The notes under the pieces were generated by a model that did no database searches, was not told where the DNA came from, and saw only the letters and a program-made list of their open reading frames with translations. The position numbers and the translations under genes were made by a program. 64,000 bases of DNA, from positions 90,619 through 154,618 of the forward strand of contig CAJNOI010000193.1 in assembly GCA_905250115.1 (NCBI GenBank), given 5' to 3'. The DNA comes from Adineta steineri (taxonomy: Eukaryota; Rotifera; Eurotatoria; Adinetida; Adinetidae). Below, in pieces: positions 1 to 12,739 of the stretch (the stretch's first letter is position 1; every line of letters starts with the position of its first letter).

Positions 1-64
1 CTATTGGAGTATGTCGGAAATTAATCAAATCCGACTATTCTTTCTCCAATACTCGTTTCACAGA

Positions 65-263
65 CAGGGGCGTAAGTCAGGTGTCAGAGCAGGGGGGGAA
101 GGTGTAGGTGGGGGCGTAAGCCTAGTTTTTCTATTTCAATGGTCAAAAAAAGTAAACTTTTTAGAAGCAGGGGGGGCGCAAACACCTTTTTCCTATTAGT
201 TTTCGGAAGCAGAGGGGGGGGGGGGTATGCGCCCCACGCGCCCCCCCCCTATTTACGCCACTG
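65..263. mobile_element. 199 bp hAT-type MITE with 8 bp target-site duplication
   Basis: The element starts CAGGGGCGTAAGTCAGG and ends with the inverted partner CCCTATTTACGCCACTG, about 14 of 17 bases complementary. It is flanked on both sides by the identical 8-mer TTCACAGA (57-64 and 264-271). An 8 bp duplication with CAG...CTG ends is characteristic of hAT transposons. The interior is G-runs and C-runs with no credible transposase frame, so it is non-autonomous. The intact duplication suggests a fairly recent insertion. Confidence 0.85.
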
Positions 264-271
264 TTCACAGA

Positions 272-1797
272 CGCGGTGATAGAACATAAAATCAAAAAAC
301 AAACTGACATTCATCATATCTGCCACAACTCGATAATCAACAATAAAATAGAGCTAAAAATTTTCATACCTTCTCGAACATCGCACTTGTATACAACGTT
401 AAAACATAAGATTGACACAATCCTAAACATTACCATCAATCCGTCAGTTAGGTCAAATCTTCAACACTTTTTATTTCAGAGATATAAGAATTAAACTAGA
501 CATTAAATTATGTTTGTAGGATTATTTTAAGTTTAAGATTGTCCTGTTATTTTTTATTACAAAAGAGAAAATATTTCATTCTATTTTTGTTGTCTGAATG
601 TAACGGTTATGCTCATGTTTCACTCTCACGATAGACATTTACATACCGGAAACAATCAACTTAATATGAACTTTTTTCCCCAGTTTAAATAAGCACTCTT
701 TGTGAAGTTAGATAATGAGTTTTTATATTCTAGTAGTTCAAAAATATTTTGTACTGAAAAAGGACAACATATTTTCTCATAATAAAGTAGTAATACTTAT
801 TTTCATATGTTAGAAGTCAAGAATACATTACAAAATTTCACTATGAAAAATAAAATTTTTCAAACTGTCAAATTCACTTATGATAATATAAAATAATTAA
901 TATTTAAATTTTGTTTATTTTAAATTGAAAAAAAGAATTAAATTTATATTTTTTTATGTCTAATAAAATATGGGTTAAATTACAATATAATCAAGGACAA
1001 AGTTTCAAACAACAAAGTTTTGTTCTCTCTCTTGTTTATTGTTATTTTCTGATGCATGAAAATATGCATGAATGATCAATAAGCATATATTATAATTATT
1101 GATCATATCAATATTTTCCTTTAGATTCCTTGAGAATAAGCTGATGTTTTTATAGACTCATAACAATTATCAAGTACTCTTTATTGAATTATCAAAAAAA
1201 GAAATAATAATGTCAAATAAATAACTATATATGATTAATGATTTGTTATTAATCTACATAAATCGATAGAATAAAAAATATTGTCAAAATAAATTTTATT
1301 AAATAAAATTTCGCATTTTTAATATCAAATTATTTTTTATATTTCAAATTAATGATTAAATATTAAAAATATTTCTGATTGTATGTTCATATAATGATTT
1401 ATCGCTAAGTCTGATAATTCCTATCAAATTCATATCAAAGGTCACAATAACAAGATTGTTTTTTATGTTGATAACATCATGAGATATCTATCAAATACTT
1501 GTCAATTTTAGCAGGTTCATGAACAGTAGTAATCGGTTTCTATAAATGATAATGTGTAAAAGATCAAATTCTCATAATATAAATCTCCACAAGGACAATA
1601 TATAGATACAGTTTGTTCTTATATACAATATTGTTTTATTTCGTTCGGAAGTATTTATTATATTTTTAAAAAAAGAAAAAGTTTATTTCATAAATAAAAT
1701 TTTAAAAAGAATAAAGACATGGAGTAAATTACTTAAATACTATTATAAAATCCTATACAATATATAAAATAAATATATCACTTTATAATTTTATAAA
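272..1797. other. Gene-free AT-rich stretch
   Basis: I see no convincing exon, RNA gene or repeat here. It is AT-rich with many stops in all frames and lies downstream of the EF-hand gene. Confidence 0.6.
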
Positions 1798-2419
1798 TTA
1801 TGAGTGTAAAAGAAATTCAATAAATGCATCATAAGTAATTGAACCTGTTTTATCTGGATCAGCTTCTTCAATCATATCATCAGCTTCATCTTCAGTTAAT
1901 TCATTATCCCATAACTAAAAAATAAAATTATTTTTCTTAATAATTTTCTTTTCTATATTTTGAACATACTCGAACAAATCTTTTCAGTTCATTTGCATTA
2001 ATTGTTCCATTTCCATCTTTATCGAAAACACTAAATGTTCCTCGAAGTTCTTCTTCTAAATCTTGTTGATTAATTGGTGTTGTCATCATTGATATAAATT
2101 CTCTCATATCAATTCCATTTGAATGATCATCATCAGCTGAACCAAGTAATAATTGAGCTTCATTTTTAGTTAATTTCATATCTTTGAATAAGAATAATGC
2201 AAAATGCGTTTTTTTTAATATTCTCAGTCATTTGAATCTACCTGCCGATTTTGAAACTCGAATAATATCATCTGTGGCAACATAACCTTTTGATTGTGTA
2301 TCCATAATACTAAAAGCAGCTTGAAAATCTTGTATTTTTTCAGCTGATAATTCACTAGGTAAAGATAAATTTTGAGCACGTGTACCACCTGCTAATTCAT
2401 TTTCATTAGTATTATTCAT
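1798..2419 (-). CDS. Calmodulin/centrin-like EF-hand calcium-binding protein
   Basis: Three exons on the minus strand (2419-2242, 2181-1970, 1914-1798) join through 60 and 55 bp GT-AG introns into about 168 residues. Four EF-hand positions are visible. The first, near residue 40, is degenerate and probably does not bind calcium. The second (76-87, D-D-H-S-N-G-I-D) is mostly intact. The third (113-124, DKDGNGTINANE) is canonical. The fourth (149-160, DPDKTGSITYDA) has Ala instead of the acidic twelfth residue. The N-terminal 25 residues are a short polar tail. Length and architecture fit the calmodulin/centrin/troponin C superfamily of calcium sensors. The degenerate first and altered fourth loops argue against calmodulin itself. 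Centrin-like or a calmodulin-like paralogue is most likely; the exact subfamily is undecided. Confidence 0.88.
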
Positions 2420-2764
2420 TTTTCGTCTAAAAATGGATTACATATAAAGCTTATCTTGTCTATTTCTTTTTTCATTATTACAAATATCTTATATACTAAA
2501 TACACACACACATGTATTAAAGAAAAAAAGAAGATAAGCATTGAATAACATGTGAAATATGAAAAGAAAAAACATATAATCGACTCGTAAAAAAACCAGA
2601 CAAATCAAAAATTGAATTTTTCTTGTTCATACAGCAAGACATACATGAAGATGAATGAGATAATTTGTTTATGTTTTAGATGTATATGTATAAATAGGAG
2701 ATTTTTTATTGTATGTTGCCGTTTATTTGGGAATGAAAATGCTCTGTTCAAGTCTGATTGTTGT

Positions 2765-4096
2765 TTATTTAATGGCTTGTAAAATTCCATTAATTTTTCT
2801 CGATGTTAATCGACCATCTTCTTCAATTGTTTCTGTTGTTTGTCCATTTTCTTCCACTCTAAATATTAAATAAAAATAAATTTTCTTTTTATTTATTTAT
2901 TTATACCTTGTTGTAACAATACGACGCCCGTTGATTATTTTAGTTGATTTTGTTGTTTTTTTAGCTACTGGTCGTGAATTTCCATTACTAAAATAATAAA
3001 TTTTGTTCAATTAAAATATTTTTGTTTAAAAAGAAGACAAACCCAAATGAAACATTAAATGATGATATAGATCCAGCATGATGTCCACCAAAATCGTGGT
3101 GTCCAAATGGATCATGATGATCAAATAGAGACATTCTCATTGGAGAAAAAACATTATCAAATAAAGCCATTTGTTGTCGATGTGGATCACGTCGTGATGA
3201 AGATGATGATGATGATGATGTTGGACGGAGATGTCCAAAAGGATGATGATGAAGATGATGATGACGACTATGTAAATCAGCAAATGGATTCATACCGAAA
3301 CCTATAAAAAGAAAAGAATTTATTTAAAATTTTTCTAGGCATTTCAATTATTTAATATCATGCGCAATTCAAATATCATTCAGGGAAATTTCCAAAAAAA
3401 AAAAAGACAAATCGGGTTTTTTCTTCTCTCTATCTCACCAAAATGAAATACATGTCGCGTCCATTTGCCTGAAAAATCGTGTTGAAAATAATAGATATCA
3501 AATTGATATATTCATTTTATTCTAATTTAATATAATTTTAAAATCGATAAGCTTACCGAAATCATCCTCCATGCCGAAATGTGACATAAATTGTTCGAAT
3601 ATATCAAATGGATTGTGAAAATGAAATGTACGATTAAGAAAATCTTCGGAAAATCGAGAATAACCATTATTTGGTGAATATCCACTATTTCCATGATTAT
3701 TTGATAAACCAGCTCTACCCAATTGATCATATTTTCGACGTTTGTCTTCTACAATTAAATTACAAATAATATTATATGATTGACACTAACTAGAACTTAC
3801 TATCAGATAATACTTCATAAGCTTCAGAAATTAATTTAAATTTTTCTTCAGCTTGTGTTTTATTTGAGAGATTTTTATCTGGATGCCACTAAAAATAAAA
3901 GATTATTTATATACAAAAAATCTATCATATATGTATTAAGATATTTACTTTTAATGCTAATCGACGATATCTAAAGAAGAAGAGACAAATTTGTTGATAG
4001 AAATGTATTTTGTAGGAAAAAATCTACTTACGATTTTTTGATTTCATCTTCAGTCGCTGTTTTTTGAACTTCGAGTATTTCATAAAAATCCGTCAT
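2765..4096 (-). CDS. DnaJ/Hsp40 co-chaperone, DNAJB6/DNAJB2 type
   Basis: Seven minus-strand exons (4096-4032, 3970-3949, 3888-3801, 3745-3557, 3301-3043, 2987-2907, 2858-2765) splice in frame to about 265 residues. The N-terminus is a J domain beginning [20 protein letters not shown], with the HPD tripeptide that stimulates Hsp70 ATPase activity, followed by the helix IV segment ending [10 protein letters not shown] Gly/Phe/Asn-rich region follows. A His- and Ser-rich block (Ser8, many HH pairs) comes next, then a C-terminal segment with NGRRIVTTR and [17 protein letters not shown], which matches the C-terminal pattern of DNAJB6-like proteins. That family suppresses protein aggregation in cytosol and nucleus. 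At the fourth exon the acceptor that keeps frame lies three bases beyond the first AG. It is divergent from the GABARAP gene. Confidence 0.92.
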
Positions 4097-5574
4097 TGAT
4101 TAATAAATAGATAAACTAAGAAATAAATATTTATAAATATTCTAGTTTTTTTTTCTCATTGTTTATGATATCCTCTTCTTCGTCGTCGTCTTTTTTTTTC
4201 TTCATCAGATACCTTATTTCTACATATCTCGTTTTTCTCCGAAAGCAAACAAGCCTACGCACTTCTTATGCATTGGTCTAACGATTGATGTTTAGTTGTA
4301 TGAGTATCTTGAGATGAAGAACGACAAAGAAAAAGAAAGATAGAATTACTTCTTGTTTTCTTTGATTTTTTTCATGTCAATCATGATCTTTTCCTTTTTT
4401 CTTTTTATTATTATTATCATAAATGATTAATTGATATCCACTTCTTACCTTGAAATTGTTCAATAATTTTGTTCAGAGAAAAAAAAAGAGCCAAACTTTC
4501 ACGTCACAATAATTTTGTTATTATTGTGATGATCAAGTTAAATTAATTAATAAATATGTATATATATACACTGTATTGATATACAAATGTATTGATGTTG
4601 TTTAATGATAAATATTTAATTTATTATTTTAATTTAAATAGAAATATTATTAATAGAAGAAATTGATAATTTAGAAAGAAATAATAATAATAATCAATCT
4701 AAAATAAATCATAGGAAAAATATTTGTTTTTATTAATAATGACCATCAACAATTGATGACATAACATTATGGCTATCTTACAATGTTTCATTCATACAGA
4801 CACTTGCCTTTTTTCTTTTTCTTCTCGTTTTTCTTCATCGCATTCTCTACTGTTTTCTCCAAATATTCATCGAAAGAGATAAATGATCCAAAGTATTGTA
4901 GACAAGTTCGCCTGCTGTGCGTATTTGACAGAGTTACATAGATTTTCTCTCGTTAATCTCGAAGGATCAATAAACATCCTCGTATACGTCAATGGTTCTT
5001 TAGGAACATTTTCTAGTGACAATCAATGAATAAAAATTTTTTCTTCGAAACATATTATAAAATCTTTTTATATCCCAATAACAACATATGTTTCTTTTAT
5101 ATTATGTAAAAAAAACGGAACCTTCTCTATCAAATAAATACTTATCAAGGATCTTTTTTCGTCTACTTCAAATTAAATAATAAAGACTTTGCCATGCAAT
5201 ACAATAGAATCAATCCCATAGAATACATACAATATTGTTCTTAAATGAGAAATAAATTTATTTGACTCGCCTACATATTATTGATCATCATTTCCTTTAG
5301 ATTAAGAGACGAGGCGGTGCTATATCGAACAATATTCTGATGTCACAAACGAAACGAAGGACAAATAAACAACAGTTCAAAGAATTCCATTCGAGAAAAT
5401 TTCAACCAATAGAAATTTATATAGAATGCATTAATGTGTCAAAGTATGTGTCATGTGCTTCGATGTGCGCATTGTTAAGAAACATATCATTATCTAATAA
5501 ATTGTCGTATGATACACATAAAATACTAGTTTTAAAAAAGTTACTTTACAAATCAAGTTTAAATTCTTATTAAA
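4097..5574. other. Intergenic region between divergent DnaJ and GABARAP genes
   Basis: This holds the upstream sequences of both divergently transcribed genes. I see no convincing exon. Simple TATATA and polypyrimidine runs occur, but no specific promoter element can be assigned. Confidence 0.5.
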
Positions 5575-6135
<561 letters not shown>

Positions 6136-7334
6136 ATCAAAAAAATTCTCCTTTTTTTGTACTTCAATGATGATTTAAACGACTCTATGTTGGAAATATG
6201 GTCATTTTTTTGTATATATCTATATATATTTGAAAAATATTCATGTAACTTTGTCTGTAGTATTTTCTCTTTTTCTTTTGTCAGCATTGATATTCAGCAT
6301 ATTTATTTGAGATAATTAACACGCTTTATATATATATGTAATAAAAAAGTTTAAATGTAAATAAAATAAAAATATTTATAAATCTCATCGAATATAAAAA
6401 AAAATGAGGTCATGTGAAGTACATATGACTAATCAATGGGAAGAAATATATGAGTCATATTTGACTACATAGAAATATTATTCAAAATAATAAACTGGTC
6501 AATTTAATCGATATTAACTTCTTAGAGTGTAAATTTGTTAAATCTAATCAACTATAAAATACTTCCGTTTTCTTAAATTTCTATTGTACTTACATAATAG
6601 TGTGACTCACTTCTATATCTTTTTTTTTTCTTTCTTCTCTTCTATTGTATTGTCTAGATGATGTCATCATCATCCTCATCAACAATAACAATATCTCAGT
6701 TTGTGGTAGCAAATTCTAGTTAGTGCAAAATTATTTATAATAAAGCTTTTGATTATGTAAGTAAACAATAAAGCTAATAGGATGAACATCAAATACTGCA
6801 AAATGTGTAATGTATAATGAATTTACGAATAAAAAATATGATCTAGCAGAATTTGATTATCGACATATGGAGTATATTAATCATGGTGATTTATTCAAGT
6901 TTTCTTTCTCAGAAATGAAATTGTAGAATCATACTTCTTAACTCGAATATGTTATATAGAACAATGGTTTACTATCAATACAATGAGATGCATATATATA
7001 TACATAATTTGAATAATAGATTAACAATTATTTAAATTAGGATAAAATACGTCCGATATGATCATGTATGAAATCAAAACGTTTTTTCACTAATCGAAGT
7101 TATACAAATATATTCTTTACACAATATATAATCCATATTATGTTTTATCTATATTTACTTTTTAAAAATCGATCATCACGTTTCTAAATTTAAGAAATTG
7201 ATAAAGTCACCAAACTCATAAACGATATAGAATGAAGATAAACAGGATGCTGATCATAATAAATTTTAGATCATCGGAATAACATAAAATCACGTTGAAA
7301 ATCTATAACCTATTAAACAAAGATTTTAAAGCAT

Positions 7335-7400
7335 TTAATCCTTTCCGACCGGATGTTGCCAAATAGCAATATATTGCCTTAGGCGGGCACGGTATTTTTT
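7335..7400 (+). mobile_element. Possible solo piggyBac-like terminus
   Basis: TTAA is followed directly by TCCTTTCCGACCGGATG and a short GC-richer patch that contrasts with the AT-rich surroundings. PiggyBac-superfamily elements insert at TTAA and commonly begin CCCTTTxC. No partner end was found nearby, so this would be a relic. Confidence 0.3.
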
Positions 7401-7685
7401 CTAATAATAAATATACTATTGATGATGCCATATTCGTAAATTTCTTTTCAGTTGTTTTAGAGTTTTGTGAATAATTGTGAGGATTGTGTGTAAAAAAACA
7501 ATAATTAACGTTTCATTTCGAATATTTTTCTCATAAGATGATTCAAGAATATATGAGTAAAAAATCAAATATTAATGTACTGTAATCGATCATTTTCGAT
7601 TTTATTAAAATCAATATCATGAATCACATTTAATATCAACCTATATTTTTCTCATGATTATGAAAAATGATATGAATCATATAGA

Positions 7686-7743
7686 TTAGACATGTACAGG
7701 GTAGGGTGAGGGTAGGAGATAAGCTTACCTTGCGCATGTCTAA
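7686..7743. repeat. G-rich hairpin with possible G-quadruplex loop
   Basis: Inverted arms TTAGACATG (7686-7694) and CATGTCTAA (7735-7743) enclose a loop with GGGTAGGGTGAGGGTAGG on the plus strand. Four G-runs could form a quadruplex. Confidence 0.5.
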
Positions 7744-8406
7744 TATAGATTATTTTCAATTAATTTACAAAATTTAACGAATAAATATAATTTAACATCA
7801 GATAGATTTTTTTTATCCAATTTTAAATAATCAAATATACCATTAAACAAATACTATTCCAATAATTTAGCCTAAATTTATCTTACAAAAATACATTGTA
7901 TCAATTTTATTATCGTCAAATTTTCTGTATATAAATACTAAATTAAATGATCATTGATTGAAATATTCATATATATTTGATTTAAATACCGGAGAAATCT
8001 AAATTTAGAAGGGAAATTTCTTAATTTCCTAAAATTGTAATAAGCATATTCATGATTAACACCTATGTTTAAAATTCCAATAAGAAATAGTAAAACTGTA
8101 ACGCAGTTGTCTATTACTTTAGGAAATAGTATATAAAAATACATGAGTATACCTCAGGTTTTCTGTATTTTTGATAAATTATGAAGATTCATATTAATAT
8201 AATGTTTGAACTAAATCTTAAAAATAGAAATGTCTTATGTAGACATGAAGTCAGAGAAATATAGTAAACTATTTTTGTAAAGCTATTGGAAATGCAACAA
8301 GTCAAGAGTAATACATTTGTTAATTAATTTTTTTTAAAGAAAGCATTGATATTATATATATATCATAGGTTTACTTTTCTAACTCTAACATAATCTTTGT
8401 ATAAAT

Positions 8407-9354
8407 ATGAGTGCACAAACTGAAATTCAGATAATTCAAGGACAACTTCTTCGTTATATACCTTTAACAACAATCATAATTGGTACAGTTGGAAATATTC
8501 TTAATTGTTTAATATTTACACGTCGAAAACTTAGTCGCAATTCTTGTTCGATCTATTTTCTTGCATCAAGTATTGCAAATTTCTTTGCAATATATTTTGG
8601 CTATCCACCACGTTTATTAGGTACATTTAATATTCAACCTCCAGCATCTCAATTGGATTTATATTGTAAAATAAAAACATTTTTAACTTATATTGGATTA
8701 GCTTCTTCAGCATGGTTTATAGTTGGTGCATGTGCTGATCGTTATGCATCAAGTGCTGCAACTGTTCGTATAAGATCATTTAGTCAAGTGAAAGTAGCTC
8801 GTCGTGTTGTTTTAATCATATCAATTCTTGTTTTTCTTGATTACTTTCAAATGAATTTCTGTTTTTATGGAGCCATTCAAGCAGCTAATTGTTCTACAGT
8901 ATCAAGATTTTGTAGTGTGTGGAACGACTATAATTTACTTATAACTTTTAGTTTATTACCACCAATATTAATGTTCATATTTGGTTGGTTGACAATTCGA
9001 AATGTTCGTACTACTGGACATTTACGAAGAGAAACAAATGTTAAAGATCGACAACTAACTGCAATGCTTTTTATTCAAGTTATTAGTACTGCTATACTTA
9101 CATTACCAATATCAATTCAAAAACTTTATTCAGAAATCACATTAAATCAAGTGAAAAGTCAACAATCGAAATTAATCGAAAGTTTCTTTGCTACTTTTGT
9201 TGTTTTATTAGCATTAATGAATACATCAACATCATTTTATTTATTTACATTGACTGGAAAAATCTTTCGAAAAGAATTAAAAAATTTAATTTGTTCAAGA
9301 CAAAGACAAGCTACGATTGAACCAACAATAGCAACGACGAACGCTAAAAAATAA
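8407..9354 (+). CDS. Rhodopsin-like (class A) G-protein-coupled receptor
   Basis: A single-exon, 315-residue seven-transmembrane protein. Visible class A features are the TM1 GN pair (GTVGNILN, about residues 26-33), Cys87 before TM3 for the extracellular disulfide, DRY at 111-113 at the end of TM3, and Cys residues in extracellular loop 2 (NCSTVSRFC). A basic intracellular loop 3 (RRETNVKDRQ) precedes TM6. TM7 carries NTSTSFYLF in place of the usual NPxxY. The short Lys/Arg-rich tail is typical. Single-exon receptors of this shape recur in this window, consistent with a lineage-expanded orphan family. The ligand cannot be predicted. A TGTGGG-type hairpin begins 21 bp after the stop. Confidence 0.88.
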   Translation: MSAQTEIQIIQGQLLRYIPLTTIIIGTVGNILNCLIFTRRKLSRNSCSIYFLASSIANFFAIYFGYPPRLLGTFNIQPPASQLDLYCKIKTFLTYIGLASSAWFIVGACADRYASSAATVRIRSFSQVKVARRVVLIISILVFLDYFQMNFCFYGAIQAANCSTVSRFCSVWNDYNLLITFSLLPPILMFIFGWLTIRNVRTTGHLRRETNVKDRQLTAMLFIQVISTAILTLPISIQKLYSEITLNQVKSQQSKLIESFFATFVVLLALMNTSTSFYLFTLTGKIFRKELKNLICSRQRQATIEPTIATTNAKK

Positions 9355-9374
9355 CTTTTTATTTTGAACATTCA

Positions 9375-9440
9375 TTGAGGATGTGGGTGTCACATGAATA
9401 AAGTAGAATACCCACTGCACATCCACACCCATATCCACAC
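9375..9440. repeat. TGTGGG-type hairpin element, copy 1
   Basis: G-rich arm TTGAGGATGTGGGTGT (9375-9390), spacer, then C-rich arm with CACATCCACACCCATATCC (from 9418). It belongs to the dispersed family described in the findings and lies just downstream of the receptor stop codon. Confidence 0.75.
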
Positions 9441-9678
9441 ATACACTTTATTACTAAAACGTAATCAAAAAATAAATAAATTCTATTTCTTATCTCAGTG
9501 TAGCCTTTGTCGTCATTATTTTGCATTGTCTTTCTGCAAATGAGTAATTTCATCACATTGAGAAGTTGATAACATATCACAAATATAAACTCATGTAAAA
9601 CAAAAGAAAAAAAGCAACAACATATTTCTTTCTACCAACATAAAACGCCACACAAAGCCATTGTCATAATTTTAACCA

Positions 9679-10060
9679 ATGTCGAATAAAATGCCTGCTA
9701 CGTTTCTTACATTACCGGTGGAACTTGTCTACCGAATTCTGGATCATCAGACTGGTTATACAATGCTGTGCTCAATGCAAAATGTATGTCAACGTTTCAA
9801 TGCAATCCTCGACAGTTACTTTCGATACCAAGTAAAAAATATTTTAATCATGATTATCTATCTTTCTGCTATCTTCGAATTACTTTCCACTCTTACAGCT
9901 TATATCTCTGAGAAAATGCGTGAATAGAATAATAACGAAGCATATTAATTCCCCAAGCATTAACCTCCTCAAACAGTTTATATACAGCACCGAAGTATTA
10001 GGAAAGAAATATGAAAATATACATAAAAACAATCTTTTCTTTTCTTTTCTTTTGTTCTAA
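9679..10060 (+). CDS. Short F-box protein, possibly truncated
   Basis: Exon 1 (9679-9831) encodes 51 residues including an F-box: LPVELVYRILDHQTGYTMLC, followed by the typical NVCQRFNAILDSY. F-boxes bind SKP1 and bring substrates to SCF ubiquitin ligases. A GT-AG intron of 67 bp joins exon 2 (9899-10060) in phase 0, giving about 104 residues in all. The tail (LISLRKCVNRIITKH...) shows no repeat domain and ends in a poly-Phe/Ser stretch over simple sequence. Full-length bdelloid F-box relatives, like the one at 54257-56110, have several hundred further residues, so this is probably a truncated or decaying copy. The F-box is clear; functionality is not. Confidence 0.6.
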
Positions 10061-10297
10061 ACACTCCACTGCTCCTACATCGTTTTTGTTCTTTCATGTG
10101 CAATATTAAGAAGAGAAAGGAAAGAAGAAATTGCTCTTACCTGTATATCTAGACTATTATTCATATGTTTTTCGCGTTGTAAGCGCCTTCTTAGTAGAGA
10201 CTAAAAGTCTCACAGGAGTTGTAGGTGAAATAGATAGATCAATTATCCCTCATCTGATTGGTTTTGCAGTCAGAAGAGATCTAGTATTATTTTACAT

Positions 10298-11568
10298 CAG
10301 AGATTGGCCGACTACAAGTATAAGTACTTTCTACTAGCTTCATTTACATTGTACTTTACTTAGTAAATTTTTACTCAAGTATTTTGTACTTAGTATCAAT
10401 AAAAAGTACAACTATACTTAAGTACTAGTACTTTAGGTATGCATGCTAAATAGTTTGATTTTTAGAGCATAAGTCAATGTTAACATAGTCTTAAATAACA
10501 CCTAGATACACAACATTAGTAAGATATTATTAAACTTTTGTCTGTCAGTAAAGCAAAAAAATAGATATTTGTTCTTCTCTTTTGTTTTTATTTTTACATT
10601 AAAAAAATACAAAAAAAAATAAACGAAACATCGTCAGTCGAGGTCATCAAAAAAGTTAAATGAATCCCCAGGCTCACCCACCAACTCCATTAGCTGTTTC
10701 AGCTCCATCATTAATGTTATCTGATAGTGCTGGCATTATATTAACCACCGGTGTTGTGTTGTTTGGTGATCGGTATGGTGCCCTTTTTGCCGCTGCATTT
10801 GATACCACTTTGGTGGCCAATCATGTTACTTGTCTCGCTATACTTACCTTTCGGCGATCTGATGATGGTCTCGTCGGAGGATCGACGCGCGTTCTCTTTT
10901 CCACTCGTACCCTTGTACCACTATCTTGCTCTTCCTCTTCTTACTAGCTTCGCTACATCAGCAGAGGTGCTCAAGTCAAAGTGTACAAGGGCCTGGACTC
11001 CTCCTAATATCTTGCCATCAGCAGCAGCGATGTTGTCTTCTTCAAGATGAATAGTATCTTCCGATGTGTTCTGGAATCTTAATTTGAATGAAGAAGGTGT
11101 CGAATTTTTGTAGCATAAGTCTATTCACCAGTAAAACAGCGCATGACATCTGAATTAACCTTACACATTACGTAATAATAAAAACTACGATAACGTAGTA
11201 TGTAAATGACAAGATAAATATCGTGCACCAATGAACCGTAACCGTTCTCTCAGTTTATACATCTACCACAAAGATCGTACTATGAAAGTCTCTTGAATAT
11301 TACTTCTAAAGCAAAATAATGATTTTCCATTGAAAAAACGTATCCATTAACTATTCATAAATTACCTGCTCATCTGGGAGCGATCTAAAATAAAAAAACA
11401 AAAAATACTACGGAATACAAATAAAGCAATAGCGTCAGCATAGAAATACTTATTTTTAAGAAACTGTTAAAGTACATTTACTTGTACTAAACAATTTTCA
11501 GTTTTACTGAGATTTTTAAGTACAAAGTATAAAAAGTAGCAAGTATTTTACTAAGTGTCCTGTCTATG
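10298..11568. mobile_element. 1.27 kb hAT-like transposon, probably non-autonomous
   Basis: Both ends are flanked by the same 8-mer, TTTTACAT (10290-10297 and 11569-11576), the target length of hAT elements. The left end starts CAGAGATTGG and the right end, read on the minus strand, starts CATAGACAGG. Both continue into sub-terminal arrays of AAGTA/TACTT motifs, which are inverted relative to each other. The interior (about 10640-11060) is GC-richer with open but unrecognisable frames, possibly a transposase remnant. The inverted ends are imperfect; the matching 8 bp flanks are the stronger evidence. Confidence 0.7.
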
Positions 11569-11576
11569 TTTTACAT

Positions 11577-12739
11577 ACTACTAATTTTTCCCGCTTGATA
11601 TGAACACATATTACTCCAGACAGGCTGTACTTCGATTTCATTAGCGGCAGATGCCAGAACAAAGAAATGTGATACCACTTAAACATTTCCACAGCTACGA
11701 ACAACAGTACCGTGATTCAAAAACTGGCTACCAAAAGAAAATTGAAAAAACGCAAAAAACTTAAGAGACATTAATAACTTAGGCTTATACCATCTTAAGA
11801 CTCAAAGTAGTGAAGAAATTCAAGAGATATTGATAAGATGATAGAGTAGATGAGAGTGAGAAACTAATGAGCTCAGATGAACAGAATTTATGACGTTTCA
11901 CACGACATCTTATAAGATCCGACCATCCGGCAAAATCTTGTAGGAATCTAGGGAACAGAATCATATCGAATTCGGTTAGCTCAAAGCTGAGGGCACAACA
12001 GATAACGTCAGCGTGACTCGAAGAACGTAATAGTCACAACAAATAATGTGAACGCAATTATATTTCTTAAGTTACTGTAACTGCCACATTTTCTAGAATT
12101 TCTTAGAATTTGTTTAGAACCCATCAACTTTCTCCGAAAGTTTTAATTCCATATATTCCTATCTCTTGAACTCCTACAATTTTATTAACTGTTCATATTC
12201 TTAATCATATGTGTATCTCCTTACGAGCAAGTAATCATCAGAAAGAAGCATGAGACAATATTTTGCAGATGTACGACTAAATTTACTGAAGAACTATTGA
12301 ACTGTAAATATTTCTCTCATAGCTAAATATCAGAATAAAACCTCGTCTACTAGTGCACTAAATTCAACATCTATATTATACTATCTAAGTTTTCAATAAC
12401 AATACAGAATAATTCGTTGACGTGTAACATAATAGAAGCTTCTCCGATTTGACTTGATTAATTGAATGTTACTGAACAATCATTCAGCAAGAATAAGCGA
12501 ATACATCGAGCAATATCAGATTATAAATTTTATCCGCAGTGGCCAGATTAACTCCTTCACCCCCATAATGTTTTCCTCAATGATCCAACTCGCGCAAGTG
12601 CAGATTTGTAAAAAAAGAGAACCCCCACTTTTTACCGTCATCCTTCTTCAGAAGATTTGACTAACGCCTCCTAAAATAATACGGTAACTACTCATCCGTC
12701 TGTATCTGTTCAATAAACTTATCTATACTTTTCATAAAG
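11577..12739. other. Region between hAT-like element and LRR exon
   Basis: No whole gene is visible. Near 12660-12683 there is a degenerate match to the end of the LRR exon downstream, followed by a GT, suggesting a decayed preceding repeat exon. Confidence 0.4.

Larger units (their letters stand above)
6136..8406. other. Intergenic stretch with two minor structured patches
   Basis: No exon is recognisable. It contains a piggyBac-like end (7335-7400) and a G-rich hairpin (7686-7743), listed separately. The rest is AT-rich. Confidence 0.5.

Noticed and set aside
11-199. Open frame at the left edge
   Set aside because: It lies mostly inside the MITE and reads through G-runs; no protein character.
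10660-11050. Two overlapping open frames with Leu/Ser/Val-rich products
   Set aside because: They lie inside the hAT-like element and resemble no transposase I know; treated as element interior.
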